NCBI GenBank assembly: GCA_948530865.1
Contig: CAOTKV010000005.1
Location: 1 to 64,000, forward strand
DNA length: 64,000 nucleotides
Direction of reading: 5' to 3'
From: an uncultured Clostridia bacterium
GTDB taxonomy: Bacteria; Bacillota; Clostridia; TANB77; CAG-508
This document shows, one piece after another, positions 35,601-42,921 of this stretch. The notes beneath the pieces were generated by a model that had not been told where the DNA came from, searched no databases, and worked only from the letters and a program-made list of their open reading frames with translations. Every line of letters begins with the position of its first letter. Positions within the stretch are counted from its first letter, which is position 1. The position numbers were made by a program, and so were the translations under genes.

Positions 35601-36182
35601 TCTTGACAAAGTAATTAATTTTTGATTAACCATTACTTGTTCTGGAAGTCCATTGTTTTGAAGTTCTAAATAATAATCCTCTCCAAAAATATTTTTATGC
35701 CATTGTGCAACTCTTTTTGCTTCCTCCATATTATCTTTTAAAATTGCTTTATTAACTTCACCTGCTAAACATGCACTTAAACAAATTAATCCTTCACTAT
35801 ACTCTTCTAATATGTCATGATCTATACGTGGTTTATAATAATATCCATCTGTAAATGATAATGAGACTAATTTTATAAGGTTTTGATAACCTATTTTATT
35901 TTTAGCAAGCAAAATAAGATGTGAATAGTTTTCATCAATTCCAGATTCTTTCTCAAATCTAGTTCTTGGTGCTACATATACTTCACATCCTATAATTGGT
36001 TTTATTCCTTCATTTATACACTCTTTATAAAAATTAACCGCACCATACATAACACCATGGTCTGTAATAGCTATAGCTTTCATTCCAAGCTCTTTTGCTC
36101 TCTTTGGTAAATCTTTTACTCTACACATTCCATCTAATAAGCTAAACTCACTATGAACATGTAAATGAACAAAATCTGGCAT
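32676..36182 (-). CDS. dnaE: DNA polymerase III alpha subunit
   Basis: This 1168-aa replicative-type polymerase starts with a PHP domain (residues 1-270: VHLHVHSEFSLLDG, ITDHGVMYGAVNFY). The polymerase core carries GPGRGSGAGSIVAYAIGITDIDPL and PDFDVDFSDERR with the catalytic aspartates (about 360-405). A helix-hairpin-helix region and an OB fold (about 985-1075) follow. It is the DnaE type, which in Firmicutes works alongside PolC. ATG follows GGAGG. rqcP lies 9 bp upstream on the same strand. Confidence 0.96.
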   Translation of the reverse strand: MPDFVHLHVHSEFSLLDGMCRVKDLPKRAKELGMKAIAITDHGVMYGAVNFYKECINEGIKPIIGCEVYVAPRTRFEKESGIDENYSHLILLAKNKIGYQNLIKLVSLSFTDGYYYKPRIDHDILEEYSEGLICLSACLAGEVNKAILKDNMEEAKRVAQWHKNIFGEDYYLELQNNGLPEQVMVNQKLITLSRELNIPLVGTNDAHYLKKEDSYNHEILLCIQTAKKMTDPDRMKFSTDEFYIKSPEEMADYFSAVPEAIENTVKIADKCNFEFEFGVTKLPNYDVPKEFKTHEEYFYKLTWDGIEKRYGKDYGDEIKQRAEYELGIISKMGYIDYYLIVWDYINYAKSVGIPVGPGRGSGAGSIVAYAIGITDIDPLKYNLLFERFLNPDRISMPDFDVDFSDERRQEVIDYVARKYGRDHVSQIITFGTMSAKSVIRDVGRVLDVPYGDVDKIAKMIPFEVHMTLDKALEQNRELKDEYENNETTRRIIDIAKGLEGMPRNASTHACGVVITKNPVDTYVPLCTNDGNVVAQYTMVLLEELGLLKMDFLGLRTLSVIANSLELIKKNRGIDVVFDEKMDDPEVYRLWQEGKSFGIFQFESGGITSFMKELKPDCFEDIVAGVSLYRPGPMDQIPRYIKGKLNPGHNEYTHPALEPILNVTYGCMVYQEQVMQIVRDLAGYSLGRADLVRRAMGKKKLDVMAKEREVFIHGQVDEEGNVIVPGCVRNGIDEESANKIFDEMSEFAKYAFNKSHAAAYAVISYRTAYLKAYYKEELMAATLNSFLGNLDKIPIYIQDCKDMGIEILNPNINESETKFTVIDNKIRFGLGTIKNVGISAVDSIVREREKNGAYESFTSFCERIKDESVNKKCIESLIKAGAFDDFGKTRATLLASFEAIVDTINNESRNKIENQVSMFDLMEDKQENIEKQKYLFIEKEEMETRELLSLEKEMLGVYISGHPLDKYRKSIERQSNISTINMMKINEEVETVGEAISYKDGQSVKFIGIISKVKKKFTKKNTTMAFVTVEDFFGSTEIIIFDGVYQKMSHIIVEDNIILIEGRLSIREDEPVKIVASSIKEFSEEERAEEKRNIQLTGIRTLSINITNLTENVRAQLKGAIKFFTGDRATVKLEIVNNEEKTECRGIFLNDKIYNVFVGIVGKENVELK

Positions 36183-36191
36183 ATATGCCTC

Positions 36192-36428
36192 CTATAATAT
36201 TTTTATTATTTCTCCCATATCTTTTCCTTGTACTTTTGGAATTTGTAAAATTTCAAATCTTGAAACTTTATCACCAAATTTTATTTCAACTATATCTCCT
36301 ACTTTTACTTCATAACTTGGTTTTACAATTTTTCCATTTACTGCAATTCTGCCATTATCTGCTGCATCATTTGCAACAGTTCTTCTTTTTATTACTCTAC
36401 TAACTTTTAAAAATTTATCTAATCTCAT
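36192..36428 (-). CDS. rqcP: S4-domain ribosome-associated protein RqcP
   Basis: This 78-aa protein is almost entirely an S4 RNA-binding domain: MRLDKFLKVSRVIKRRTVANDAA, then GRIAVNGKIVKPSYEVKVGD. Length and sequence fit RqcP (YabO/Hsp15-like), which helps RqcH add C-terminal alanine tails to stalled nascent chains on large ribosomal subunits. ATG follows AGGA. It sits between dnaE and a phosphoesterase gene. Confidence 0.88.
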   Translation of the reverse strand: MRLDKFLKVSRVIKRRTVANDAADNGRIAVNGKIVKPSYEVKVGDIVEIKFGDKVSRFEILQIPKVQGKDMGEIIKIL

Positions 36429-36448
36429 GTTAATCCTTTCTGTTTTTA

Positions 36449-37342
36449 CTAAAATACAAAATAGTCTTTATATTTTTCAGCCAATCCAAGCCATATATCA
36501 TCATCAAATAATTTAAAGTATGTAAAAATTCCTTTTGCATCATCTTTATACCATTTTCCACTTCTTTCAAGCATTAATTCTTTAGCTTCTTTAAAAAATT
36601 TATGTCTTATAATTCCATTTCCATTTATTCCGCAAAAAGAAAGATTCATCAATACTTTATCATGTGAAAGTATTCCACTTTCTATTATTTTTTGTTTTAT
36701 AATTTCTAAATCATATTTTACATGTCTTAAATCTATATTATCTATTTTCCCATTATTTATATCTAATATTACATATTCTGCTAAACTTGTATAATATGGT
36801 GAAACTCCTAAACATCCTGCATTTACTACTAATTTTCCATTTATATTTTCATACCACATTTTATCATGTGTGTGTCCAACAATTAAAACATCTTCATTTA
36901 AGTTTTGTGTATAATAATCTAGCTGTTCTCTTGAATCTTGATGCAATTGTTCTTCAACTGATTCTGGTGAACCATGCGCAATAAGCAATTTTACACCTTC
37001 ATATTCAAGACTCATACTATGTGGCAATGTTTTTATATATTCAATATTTTCTCTTGTTAATTCATTATACATAAATTTAACTGTTCTAAATTGTATATTT
37101 TTCCAATTATATTTTTCAGTATCATATTCTATTAAATATTGTTCTTTATTTCCTTTTAAAACAATATCAGTTAAATCTTTAACTATTGCCAATGTTTCAT
37201 TTCCAAATGGCAAATCATTAACTAAATCACCTAATACTAAAAATTTATCTACATTATTTTCTTGTGCATCTTTTATTACTTCTCTTAATGCAACACAATT
37301 TCCATGAATATCTGAAAGAATAGCTATTTTTATTTTTACCAC
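36449..37342 (-). CDS. Calcineurin-like metallophosphoesterase
   Basis: This 297-aa protein has metal-site motifs in order: AILSDIHGNCVAL (about 7-19), LGDLVND (about 37-43), KGNKEQY (GNHE-like, about 64-70), IAHGSPES (about 127) and VGHTHDKMW (about 155). The fold is the YfcE/MPP class, with a C-terminal extension of unknown use. The start appears to be GTG with only a weak GGGG ahead. Substrate unknown. Confidence 0.82.
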   Translation of the reverse strand: MVKIKIAILSDIHGNCVALREVIKDAQENNVDKFLVLGDLVNDLPFGNETLAIVKDLTDIVLKGNKEQYLIEYDTEKYNWKNIQFRTVKFMYNELTRENIEYIKTLPHSMSLEYEGVKLLIAHGSPESVEEQLHQDSREQLDYYTQNLNEDVLIVGHTHDKMWYENINGKLVVNAGCLGVSPYYTSLAEYVILDINNGKIDNIDLRHVKYDLEIIKQKIIESGILSHDKVLMNLSFCGINGNGIIRHKFFKEAKELMLERSGKWYKDDAKGIFTYFKLFDDDIWLGLAEKYKDYFVF

Positions 37343-37351
37343 CCCTATCTA

Positions 37352-38087
37352 TTAATAGTTAACTTCCATTAAACAAAGTCCTCTTGCTGGTAATGTTTTT
37401 CCAGCTCTTATACGTTCTTTGCTTTCTATAATATCTTTTATTTCTTCTGGTTTGATTTTTCCAGTTCCAACATCAACAAGTGTTCCTGAAATTATTCTAA
37501 CCATATTATATAAAAATCCATTTCCAGTAAGTTCTATATAAATTCTATCTTCATTTTTTATAATTTCTGCTTTATAAATTGTTCTTACACTACTTTTACT
37601 ACTTGTTCCACTTGCTTTAAATGCTTTAAAATCATGTTCACCTTCAAAATATTTTGAGGCTTCTTGCATTTTATTTACATCTAAGTTAAATGGAAAATGA
37701 TATTCCATATCTCTATATATAGCACTTCCATATTGTGAATTATTTATTGTATATCTATATTTTTTTGATTTTACAGAATATCTACTATGAAATCTTTCTT
37801 CTACTTCTTCAGCACTTTTTATTACAATACTTTTTTTCAATTTTGAATTTATTGCTATTGGTATTTTTTCAATTGGTATATTACTATTTGTTTTAAAATT
37901 TGCAGTTTGACCTAAACTATGAACTCCTGCATCAGTCCTTCCTGAAGCAATTAAATCTATTTCTTCTCCTGTAATTTCTCCAATCGCTTTTTCTATTTCA
38001 CCTTGAATATTCAATTTATTAGGTTGCTTTTGCCATCCGATTGAATTCTTTTCCGTCATATTCTATTGTTAATTTTATATTTCTCAT
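37352..38087 (-). CDS. truA: tRNA pseudouridine synthase A, with a +1 frame break at CGG
   Basis: TruA makes pseudouridine at tRNA positions 38-40. The main frame carries the catalytic Asp in SGRTDAGVHSLGQ and the usual C-terminus. The true start is ATG 38087, behind GGAG, giving MRNIKLTIEYDGKEFN. The next codon is CGG (38039-38037) and the zero frame then diverges. Omitting the C at 38039 continues GWQKQPNK, which exactly restores the conserved YDG...GWQ block. The ATG nearer the break, in the second frame, has no binding site and would delete the first strand. Either a programmed or tolerated shift or a sequence error; see findings. Confidence 0.85.
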
Positions 38088-38125
38088 ATCTACTCTCCAT
38101 TCGCTTTTACGATTTTTTATTATAT

Positions 38126-38317
38126 TTATTTATTATTCTTAATCTTTACTTTTTCAGCCTTATTACAGCCGTGCCAATCTTTAAAATTATACCCATCATC
38201 AAATCCCATCTTATATATAAATATAGTATATCTTTTAAAAATCATCAATAATATTTTATTTTTAAAATTTAGTTTTCTACTTATATATAATAAAATGTTT
38301 TGTTTAACTTTCTTCAT
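38126..38317 (-). CDS. Small basic hypothetical protein
   Basis: This 63-aa, very basic protein (start MKKVKQNILLYISRKL) has a central hydrophobic stretch and a C-terminal GFDDGYNFKDWHGCNKAEK. ATG follows GGAGG. Its promoter closely matches the one ahead of the prophage avd gene, so it probably belongs to the prophage or its regulon. Function unknown. Confidence 0.55.
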   Translation of the reverse strand: MKKVKQNILLYISRKLNFKNKILLMIFKRYTIFIYKMGFDDGYNFKDWHGCNKAEKVKIKNNK

Positions 38318-38352
38318 AATATACCTCCTTTATAGAGATACCTCTTATATAC

Positions 38353-38386
38353 ATTATATCATATTATGTTAAACAAAATAACTATT
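38353..38386 (-). promoter_or_regulatory. Promoter shared in design with the avd promoter
   Basis: TATAAT lies at 38358-38353 on the minus strand. The box AATAGTTATTTT (38386-38375) is 16 bp upstream of it. The same box, spacing and surrounding bases recur at 43477-43510. Confidence 0.55.
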
Positions 38387-38460
38387 CTTGGTGTTATGTA
38401 TTATCTTCTATTTTCATTGATATATCTGTATTACATAATTCGACAATTTTCGACTTTTTA

Positions 38461-38652
38461 CTATTTTAAATCTCTAATTAAACTATCCAAATATTCTGAA
38501 CTTGTACTAGTAACATTATTTCTAATTTTTTCTACATCCTTTTTTTCATTTTCTAAATATTTTTTTATATCCTTAATATTCTCTTTATTATTTATTTTTT
38601 CTATTACATTATTTATTATATCTAAACATCTAGAATATCCTTCTTTTCTCAT
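38461..38652 (-). CDS. Small coiled-coil protein
   Basis: This 63-aa protein runs from ATG 38652 behind GAGGGTGG (a longer frame upstream lacks a site). It begins MRKEGYSRCLDI, and the rest is a charged helix (KDIKKYLENEKKDVEKIRNN) likely to form a coiled coil. No family recognised. It lies at the host-prophage edge, on the strand opposite the HTH gene. Confidence 0.5.
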   Translation of the reverse strand: MRKEGYSRCLDIINNVIEKINNKENIKDIKKYLENEKKDVEKIRNNVTSTSSEYLDSLIRDLK

Positions 38653-38789
38653 TATAACCACCCTCTCAATTATATACCATTTATATAACATAGACAATAG
38701 GTATCACTCATTTCACTTAATGCTAGTATAGTTAAAATAAAATTAACTTTATTCTAAAATAATTATATAAAAAAGATTGGAGGTGTGAA

Positions 38790-39014
38790 ATGATATATTT
38801 TAGAATTAACGAACTACTAAGGAAAAATAAAAAGAGTAAATATTGGTTTATAAAAAACATGGAAGGAGGATATCAATCATTATCTCATCTTATGAATAAC
38901 GAAACTAGATCAATTCATTTCGACACATTAGAAAAAATGCTAAATCTATTTGATTGTGAAATTGGAGAGTTAATTGTTATAAAAAAAGATAAAAGAAAGG
39001 ATAAAATGAAGTGA
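38790..39014 (+). CDS. Cro/C1-type HTH regulator
   Basis: This 74-aa protein is essentially one helix-turn-helix domain of the HTH_26 kind: INELLRKNKKSKYWFIKNM, YQSLSHLMNNETRSIHFDTLEKMLNLFDCEIGELI. ATG follows GGAGGTG. It overlaps the next gene by 4 bp (GTGA), so both are made together. It lies at the prophage edge and is transcribed against the late genes, so it may be a small Cro-like switch protein. Confidence 0.75.
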   Translation: MIYFRINELLRKNKKSKYWFIKNMEGGYQSLSHLMNNETRSIHFDTLEKMLNLFDCEIGELIVIKKDKRKDKMK

Positions 39015-39406
39015 GTAAATTATTAAATCAATTTAATGAATTAAAAAAGCAAGATGCATCTTCAATATATATTTTCAGAGTTGGAATCTTCTATAACATA
39101 CTGAATGAAGATGCACACACTTTAAATGAGAAATTAGGATTAAAACTCACATCTTTGAGCCCTGAAATTACAAAGTGTGGTTTCCCTATTTCTTCACTAG
39201 ATAAATATACCCAAAAACTTGATAAAATGCAAATAAAATATAGTATCATTGATAATCTTACAGATATAACTATTACAGATTATTCTAATAATATTGAATT
39301 TAAGAAAATAATCAATAAAATAAAGTCAATAGATATTGATAATACTAATCCAATTGATGCTCTAAATATTTTAAATGATTTAAAAAATAAGATTGAAAAA
39401 ATTTAA
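39011..39406 (+). CDS. Small protein resembling MutS domain I
   Basis: This 131-aa protein follows the mismatch-recognition domain of MutS in residues 5-83: QFNELKKQDASSIYIFRVGIFYNILNEDA aligns with the Q.. LK......L.fYRMGDFYELF.dDA pattern, then a beta strand LKLTSL, then CGFPISSLDKYTQKLDKMQIKY matches the G.P.HA...Yl..L...GY.V block. The mismatch-wedge Phe is kept (IFYN) but the Glu is Asn. There are no ATPase, clamp or connector domains. The GTG start overlaps the HTH gene. A DNA- or RNA-distortion binding role, perhaps linked to the retroelement 2 kb away, is inference. Confidence 0.62.
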   Translation: MSKLLNQFNELKKQDASSIYIFRVGIFYNILNEDAHTLNEKLGLKLTSLSPEITKCGFPISSLDKYTQKLDKMQIKYSIIDNLTDITITDYSNNIEFKKIINKIKSIDIDNTNPIDALNILNDLKNKIEKI

Positions 39407-39425
39407 GGAGGGATTTTATCCCTCC
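39407..39425. terminator. Bidirectional terminator between MutS-like and amidase genes
   Basis: GGAGGGA (39407-39413) pairs with TCCCTCC (39419-39425) between converging genes, with A/T runs on either side. Confidence 0.78.
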
Positions 39426-39430
39426 TATTA

Positions 39431-40429
39431 TTATTTTAATTTTCTATTTACTATTGCTTGAATATCACTATAATTATATCCTGCTGCTTGAAGTTTTGCT
39501 TTTCTATCTGCACCATTTCCCCATAATCCTTTTATAACTTCATCAGCAATGGTTTCGTTAGACTTTTTATTAGAAACAGGTTTTGCACCTAATTTTTGAT
39601 TAACAATAGATTGTATTACATTATAATTGTATCCTGCTTGTGTTAATCTATTTTTTCTATCTTCTCCATTACCCCAAGCACCATTTATTACTTCTTGTGC
39701 AATAGTTTCATTTGATTTAGTATTATTTTTAGTTGTTGAAGATGAACCATTTAATTTTTTATTAACAATATTTTGAATAGTATTGTAATCATATCCTGCA
39801 TTTGCTAATCTGTTCTTTCTGTCATTTCCATTTCCCCATTGTCCTGCAATTACTTCATTTGCAATTTCTTCGTTTGATTTCTTTCCTGAACTTTGACTAG
39901 GAGTTGAAACATTACCACCATCTAATTTAGCATTTACAATTCTTGCTAATTCTGGTAATTTACTTTTTAAATATGGTCCAGGGCAATTTGTATTTGCAAA
40001 CATATCATGTCTTGTTAAACTACCATTTTTTGTTCCATCATAACTTAATCTGAAACCATATCTTCTACAAATGTCAACACAAAGATTTATTAAGGAATTC
40101 CATGCAGCATCTGATATTGTCCAATCTCCACCTGTTTTATTGTTTGAAACTTCTATTGTGATTGATTGGCAATCATTCCAACTAGAACTAGATGTCCATG
40201 CCCTATTATTTTCATCAACACAACCTACTATTCCACCATCATTTCCTATGCAATAATTTGCACTTGCTTGTCTGTTTGGATTTTGGAATATTCTTGCACA
40301 TTGTTCCCCACTTAATACACCTGCCATGTGATGAGGAGTTATTTTGCAAACTTTATATCCTTTTCTACCATTTGTGTAATTACTTCCTGATGCTAAAACT
40401 TTACTTTTAATTAAACTTGAAAATCCCAT
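39431..40429 (-). CDS. Endolysin: N-acetylmuramoyl-L-alanine amidase with three CW_7 repeats
   Basis: This 332-aa phage lysin cuts the amide bond between muramic acid and the stem peptide. The amidase_2/PGRP domain (residues 20-170) shows TPHHMAG and the second zinc site TRHDMFANTNCPGPYL. Three Cpl-7-like (CW_7) wall-binding repeats follow at about 183-228, 235-280 and 287-332, each of the form NE.IA.EVI.G.WGNG.DRK..L..AGY.Y..IQ.IVN.KL. No signal peptide, so a holin is needed. The start overlaps the stop of the 24-aa ORF by one base. Confidence 0.94.
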   Translation of the reverse strand: MGFSSLIKSKVLASGSNYTNGRKGYKVCKITPHHMAGVLSGEQCARIFQNPNRQASANYCIGNDGGIVGCVDENNRAWTSSSSWNDCQSITIEVSNNKTGGDWTISDAAWNSLINLCVDICRRYGFRLSYDGTKNGSLTRHDMFANTNCPGPYLKSKLPELARIVNAKLDGGNVSTPSQSSGKKSNEEIANEVIAGQWGNGNDRKNRLANAGYDYNTIQNIVNKKLNGSSSTTKNNTKSNETIAQEVINGAWGNGEDRKNRLTQAGYNYNVIQSIVNQKLGAKPVSNKKSNETIADEVIKGLWGNGADRKAKLQAAGYNYSDIQAIVNRKLK

Positions 40430-40503
40430 TATTCTTCTCCTTTCCCATTTGATAATTCTTGTTCCATCTCTGGTGTTAAAGTTATTTCTTTGTTTTCTTC
40501 CAT
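40429..40503 (-). CDS. 24-aa ORF coupled to the amidase
   Basis: ATG lies behind AAGGAGG and encodes MEENKEITLTPEMEQELSNG plus four residues. Its stop TAA shares a base with the amidase ATG (TAATG). Its main use may be to couple amidase translation, since the amidase ribosome binding site GGAGAAG lies inside it. No family recognised. Confidence 0.5.
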   Translation of the reverse strand: MEENKEITLTPEMEQELSNGKGEE

Positions 40504-40523
40504 TTTGAAGACCTCCTTATAAA

Positions 40524-40559
40524 AAAATTTACTGGAAGAAAAACAATAATTCTTCCAGT
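40524..40559 (-). terminator. Terminator between holin and amidase genes
   Basis: ACTGGAAGAA (40531-40540) pairs perfectly with TTCTTCCAGT (40550-40559), and the minus strand continues AAATTTTTTT. Confidence 0.82.
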
Positions 40560-40570
40560 ATTTTATAAAC

Positions 40571-40589
40571 ACCGTAATTTTTTTACGGT
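40571..40589 (-). terminator. Second small hairpin directly after the holin-like gene
   Basis: ACCGTAA (40571-40577) pairs with TTACGGT (40583-40589) with a T5 loop. It adjoins the stop codon of the holin-like gene. No T tail, so it may block exonucleases or add to the next hairpin. Confidence 0.5.
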
Positions 40590-40590
40590 A

Positions 40591-40770
40591 TTATTCAGAT
40601 TTGTTGGAACTTCCTTTTTCAAATTGAGTTCCAAAATAAAAAGCAATGATCATTAAATATATTTGTTCAATATCCATCTGACCGACTATTGCCTTATATG
40701 CTACTACTAATGTTAGAACTATTGTAACGATGCTCTTAACATTTATCAATTTTGCAATTTTTTCTTTCAT
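40591..40770 (-). CDS. Holin-like small membrane protein
   Basis: This 59-aa protein has one or two membrane helices (residues 12-29, VKSIVTIVLTLVVAYKAIVG, and 34-48, IEQIYLMIIAFYFG) and a charged tail. Position between the XhlA-like gene and the endolysin fits a holin that makes membrane holes for lysis. ATG follows AGGAGG. Confidence 0.7.
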   Translation of the reverse strand: MKEKIAKLINVKSIVTIVLTLVVAYKAIVGQMDIEQIYLMIIAFYFGTQFEKGSSNKSE

Positions 40771-40780
40771 AGTAAACCTC

Positions 40781-41074
40781 CTATTTTAAAACAAGAGCAA
40801 TAATCGCACCGACTATTGCTCCTACTATTGTTTTTATAATGGTATCTACAACACTTTCCCATTTTTTTTGTGGTTTTTGTTCTATACTTTCTAATCTTTC
40901 ATTCATTTTGTTAACATCTTCTCTATTGGCTTTTGTTTCCATTGCTATTTCTTTTACTGCAATTGTCAATTCTTTAATTTCGCCAATATCATTTTCTAAT
41001 TTATCCAATCTATGATGTGCTGATTTACAACTATCTTTATTTTCGATTATCATTTGAACATATTTTTCATCCAC
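40781..41074 (-). CDS. XhlA-like holin accessory protein
   Basis: This 97-aa protein has an N-terminal two-thirds that is a coiled coil (HRLDKLENDIGEIKELTIAVKEIA...VNKMNERLESIEQ) and an end that is a Gly-rich membrane helix (TIIKTIVGAIVGAIIALVL). This is the hemolysin XhlA layout found in PBSX-like lysis cassettes. ATG follows GAGAAATG-type sequence. Acts with the holin. Confidence 0.75.
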   Translation of the reverse strand: MDEKYVQMIIENKDSCKSAHHRLDKLENDIGEIKELTIAVKEIAMETKANREDVNKMNERLESIEQKPQKKWESVVDTIIKTIVGAIVGAIIALVLK

Positions 41075-41107
41075 TAGACATTTCTCCTCTCTCGTAAAAT
41101 TTACAAA

Positions 41108-41132
41108 AAAATAGAACGATTATTTATCGTTC
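41108..41132 (-). terminator. Terminator after xkdX
   Basis: GAACGAT (41114-41120) pairs with ATCGTTC (41126-41132), with T6 on the minus strand. Confidence 0.8.
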
Positions 41133-41136
41133 CTAA

Positions 41137-41271
41137 CTATTTATAATCTTCTCCTGTTATTTCTTTATATTCTTTATTTGTTATCCATTTTCCTACTGCG
41201 TTATATACTCTTTCTTTACTCCATATTCCATTATTGTAATATGTTTTTACTTTTTCAAAATTCTTACTCAC
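41137..41271 (-). CDS. xkdX: XkdX-family phage protein
   Basis: This 44-aa protein (VSKNFEKVKTYYNNGIWS start, AVGKWITNKEYKEITGEDY end) matches the XkdX family of small tail-associated proteins. It begins at GTG immediately after the preceding gene's TAA, with GGAGG inside that gene's last codons, so it is translationally coupled. Too short for standard ORF cut-offs. Function in the virion is not established. Confidence 0.82.
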   Translation of the reverse strand: MSKNFEKVKTYYNNGIWSKERVYNAVGKWITNKEYKEITGEDYK

Positions 41272-41272
41272 G

Positions 41273-41596
41273 TTACACCTCCAAATCTACATCAGTCATC
41301 ATTGCAAGATATTCGATGTTTCCTTGTATTTTAGCCATATTTATTTCTTCCTGTGATAATTCTCTTAATACAAAATAATATCCATCTTCATAATGAACTA
41401 TTTGCACTAATTCCATATTTTTATATTCATTAACAACTTTTTTACCATCTTCTATCCCTTCTATTGTAACCTTTAATAATTTTCCATCAAACATCTCTTT
41501 CTTAATTTCTGTCTCTGATACAAAATTATTTCCATTTAATCTAAGGTTTTCAATTGTTGTTCCATCAGATAGTGTAATTTTCCATGATTTTTCCAT
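41273..41596 (-). CDS. Conserved-looking phage tail-region protein
   Basis: This 107-aa protein appears beta-rich: MEKSWKITLSDGTTIENLRLNGNNFVS, then MELVQIVHYEDGYYFVLRELS. ATG follows GGAGG, which lies inside the reverse transcriptase gene, so the first 61 bp overlap that gene's 3' end in another frame. The location just before xkdX suggests a minor tail or baseplate component. No named domain. Confidence 0.68.
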   Translation of the reverse strand: MEKSWKITLSDGTTIENLRLNGNNFVSETEIKKEMFDGKLLKVTIEGIEDGKKVVNEYKNMELVQIVHYEDGYYFVLRELSQEEINMAKIQGNIEYLAMMTDVDLEV

Positions 41597-42660
41597 TTTA
41601 TTTTCCTCCTAAACAAATCATAATATAATTGAGACATATTAGTTATCTGTTGCCTAGACATATTTTTATAATTTCCTGAAATCCAACTTTTAAATATATT
41701 CTCAATTTCTTCATAATTTAGTCTATTATTATCTAATAGCCTTTTATATGCTTTTAACTTTCTTCTTTGTCTAGTTATTGCTTTTGGACTTATTCTCCTT
41801 ATAATTCTTCCTGTTTCTGTTAATTGATAACTTAATTGCAGAATTCTAAAAGGTTGTGATAATTTTACAATTCTTGTTTTTTTATCATTTATTATTAAAC
41901 CTAATTTATTAGCAATAACTTTAATTTCTTTTTGTAATTGTTTTAGAAATTCTTTATCTTTATGGATGATGTAACTATCATCTGTGTATCTTCCATAATA
42001 TTTGCATCTTTTAACAATTTTTATATAATTGTCTATTCTTGAAGGATATGCAATTCCTATATTTTGTGATGGCTGACTTCCTATATCTACACCTCTCCCA
42101 TTTTGATTATCTATATTAAAAACATCAAATATATTTTTTAGGATCCACATAGTTATTTCTTTTTCTTCTTTATTTGTTTTCTTTAAAAAAGATTGTATTT
42201 TTTGTAAACACAAATTATGAGGAATACTTGCATAATAACCGCTAAAATCTATTAGCAGTATGTACCCCTCATTACTTTTATATTTCCTATAAAATTGATG
42301 TAAATGTATTTCTAACCTCTTTCTATGAAAATGCACACCTTTATTAGTTTGACTTGCTCCATTGTCATAAATAAGATAAGGAGAAATAGCAGGGCTTAAA
42401 ACTTCATCACAAAGTAAATGATTTATTGTCTTATCCACCATATTATTTGTTGTTATATGTCTTATTTTTCCTCTTTCATTTATTATAAATTTTTTTCCTT
42501 TTGTTGGTTTATATTTCCACTCTTTTAAATCTTTTAATATTTGAGCAGTTTCTAATAAATGATTTATTTCAAATAATTGTGTTTGATACTTAAATGGTGC
42601 ACTTTTTATTGATTTTGTTCCTGCCTCATATATTGCATTAGCATCATAAAAAATATTCAT
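41536..42660 (-). CDS. brt: Reverse transcriptase of a diversity-generating retroelement
   Basis: This 374-aa reverse transcriptase copies the template RNA with adenine errors. RT blocks seen: FIINERGKIRHITTNNMVDK (about 58-77), ILLIDFSGYYASIPHNLC with the first catalytic Asp (about 135-152), the (G)xxxSQ block GVDIGSQPSQNIGIAYPS (about 186-203) and the active site YGRYTDDSYIIH (about 217-228), then KTRIVKLSQPFRILQ. There is no maturase X, D or endonuclease domain, unlike a group II intron protein. It follows avd and the template repeat, the canonical order. Weak ribosome binding site; the 3' end overlaps the next gene. Confidence 0.92.
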   Translation of the reverse strand: MNIFYDANAIYEAGTKSIKSAPFKYQTQLFEINHLLETAQILKDLKEWKYKPTKGKKFIINERGKIRHITTNNMVDKTINHLLCDEVLSPAISPYLIYDNGASQTNKGVHFHRKRLEIHLHQFYRKYKSNEGYILLIDFSGYYASIPHNLCLQKIQSFLKKTNKEEKEITMWILKNIFDVFNIDNQNGRGVDIGSQPSQNIGIAYPSRIDNYIKIVKRCKYYGRYTDDSYIIHKDKEFLKQLQKEIKVIANKLGLIINDKKTRIVKLSQPFRILQLSYQLTETGRIIRRISPKAITRQRRKLKAYKRLLDNNRLNYEEIENIFKSWISGNYKNMSRQQITNMSQLYYDLFRRKIKWKNHGKLHYLMEQQLKTLD

Positions 42661-42921
42661 AAAATCACTTTAATAGTATTACTGGACTTATCCAAATACA
42701 TAATGATTAGTATTTATCAGTTTTTACAAACAGAAGGGACAACTTTTCCTTTCCTTTCCCAATACTATACAATGGAATCTAGTCCACAAAAGCCGTATAG
42801 GATGTGAAATCAGGGCGAACACCGTTAGAGTTGGATGCACCGTTGTTGTTCGTATTACCGTTGTTGTTCACATTAGCGAAGTTCGAAGAAGAAACCACAT
42901 ACAAAAGTTACCCACTAATTA
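42661..42921 (-). ncRNA. Template RNA region of the DGR (avd-RT intergenic)
   Basis: The whole gap between the avd stop and the RT start is non-coding and contains the template repeat directly after avd. In known DGRs the cDNA template RNA spans this interval, including sequence flanking TR on the RT side. Transcription probably continues from the avd promoter. Confidence 0.75.
42811..42900 (-). repeat. DGR template repeat (TR)
   Basis: It aligns without gaps to the variable repeat 43581-43670, exactly 770 bp away: 77 of 90 positions match. Of 13 differences, 12 are at TR adenines (coding strand) and one is C to T. TR holds 25 adenines, many as AAC codons in the VR frame. Its GGTGTTCGCCCTG end is the shared initiation side, after which the copies diverge. 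Confidence 0.95.

Noticed and set aside
41536..42660. Group II intron maturase or retron RT
   Set aside because: No maturase X or endonuclease domain and no intron ribozyme domain V near it; avd, TR, VR and the hairpin identify a DGR.
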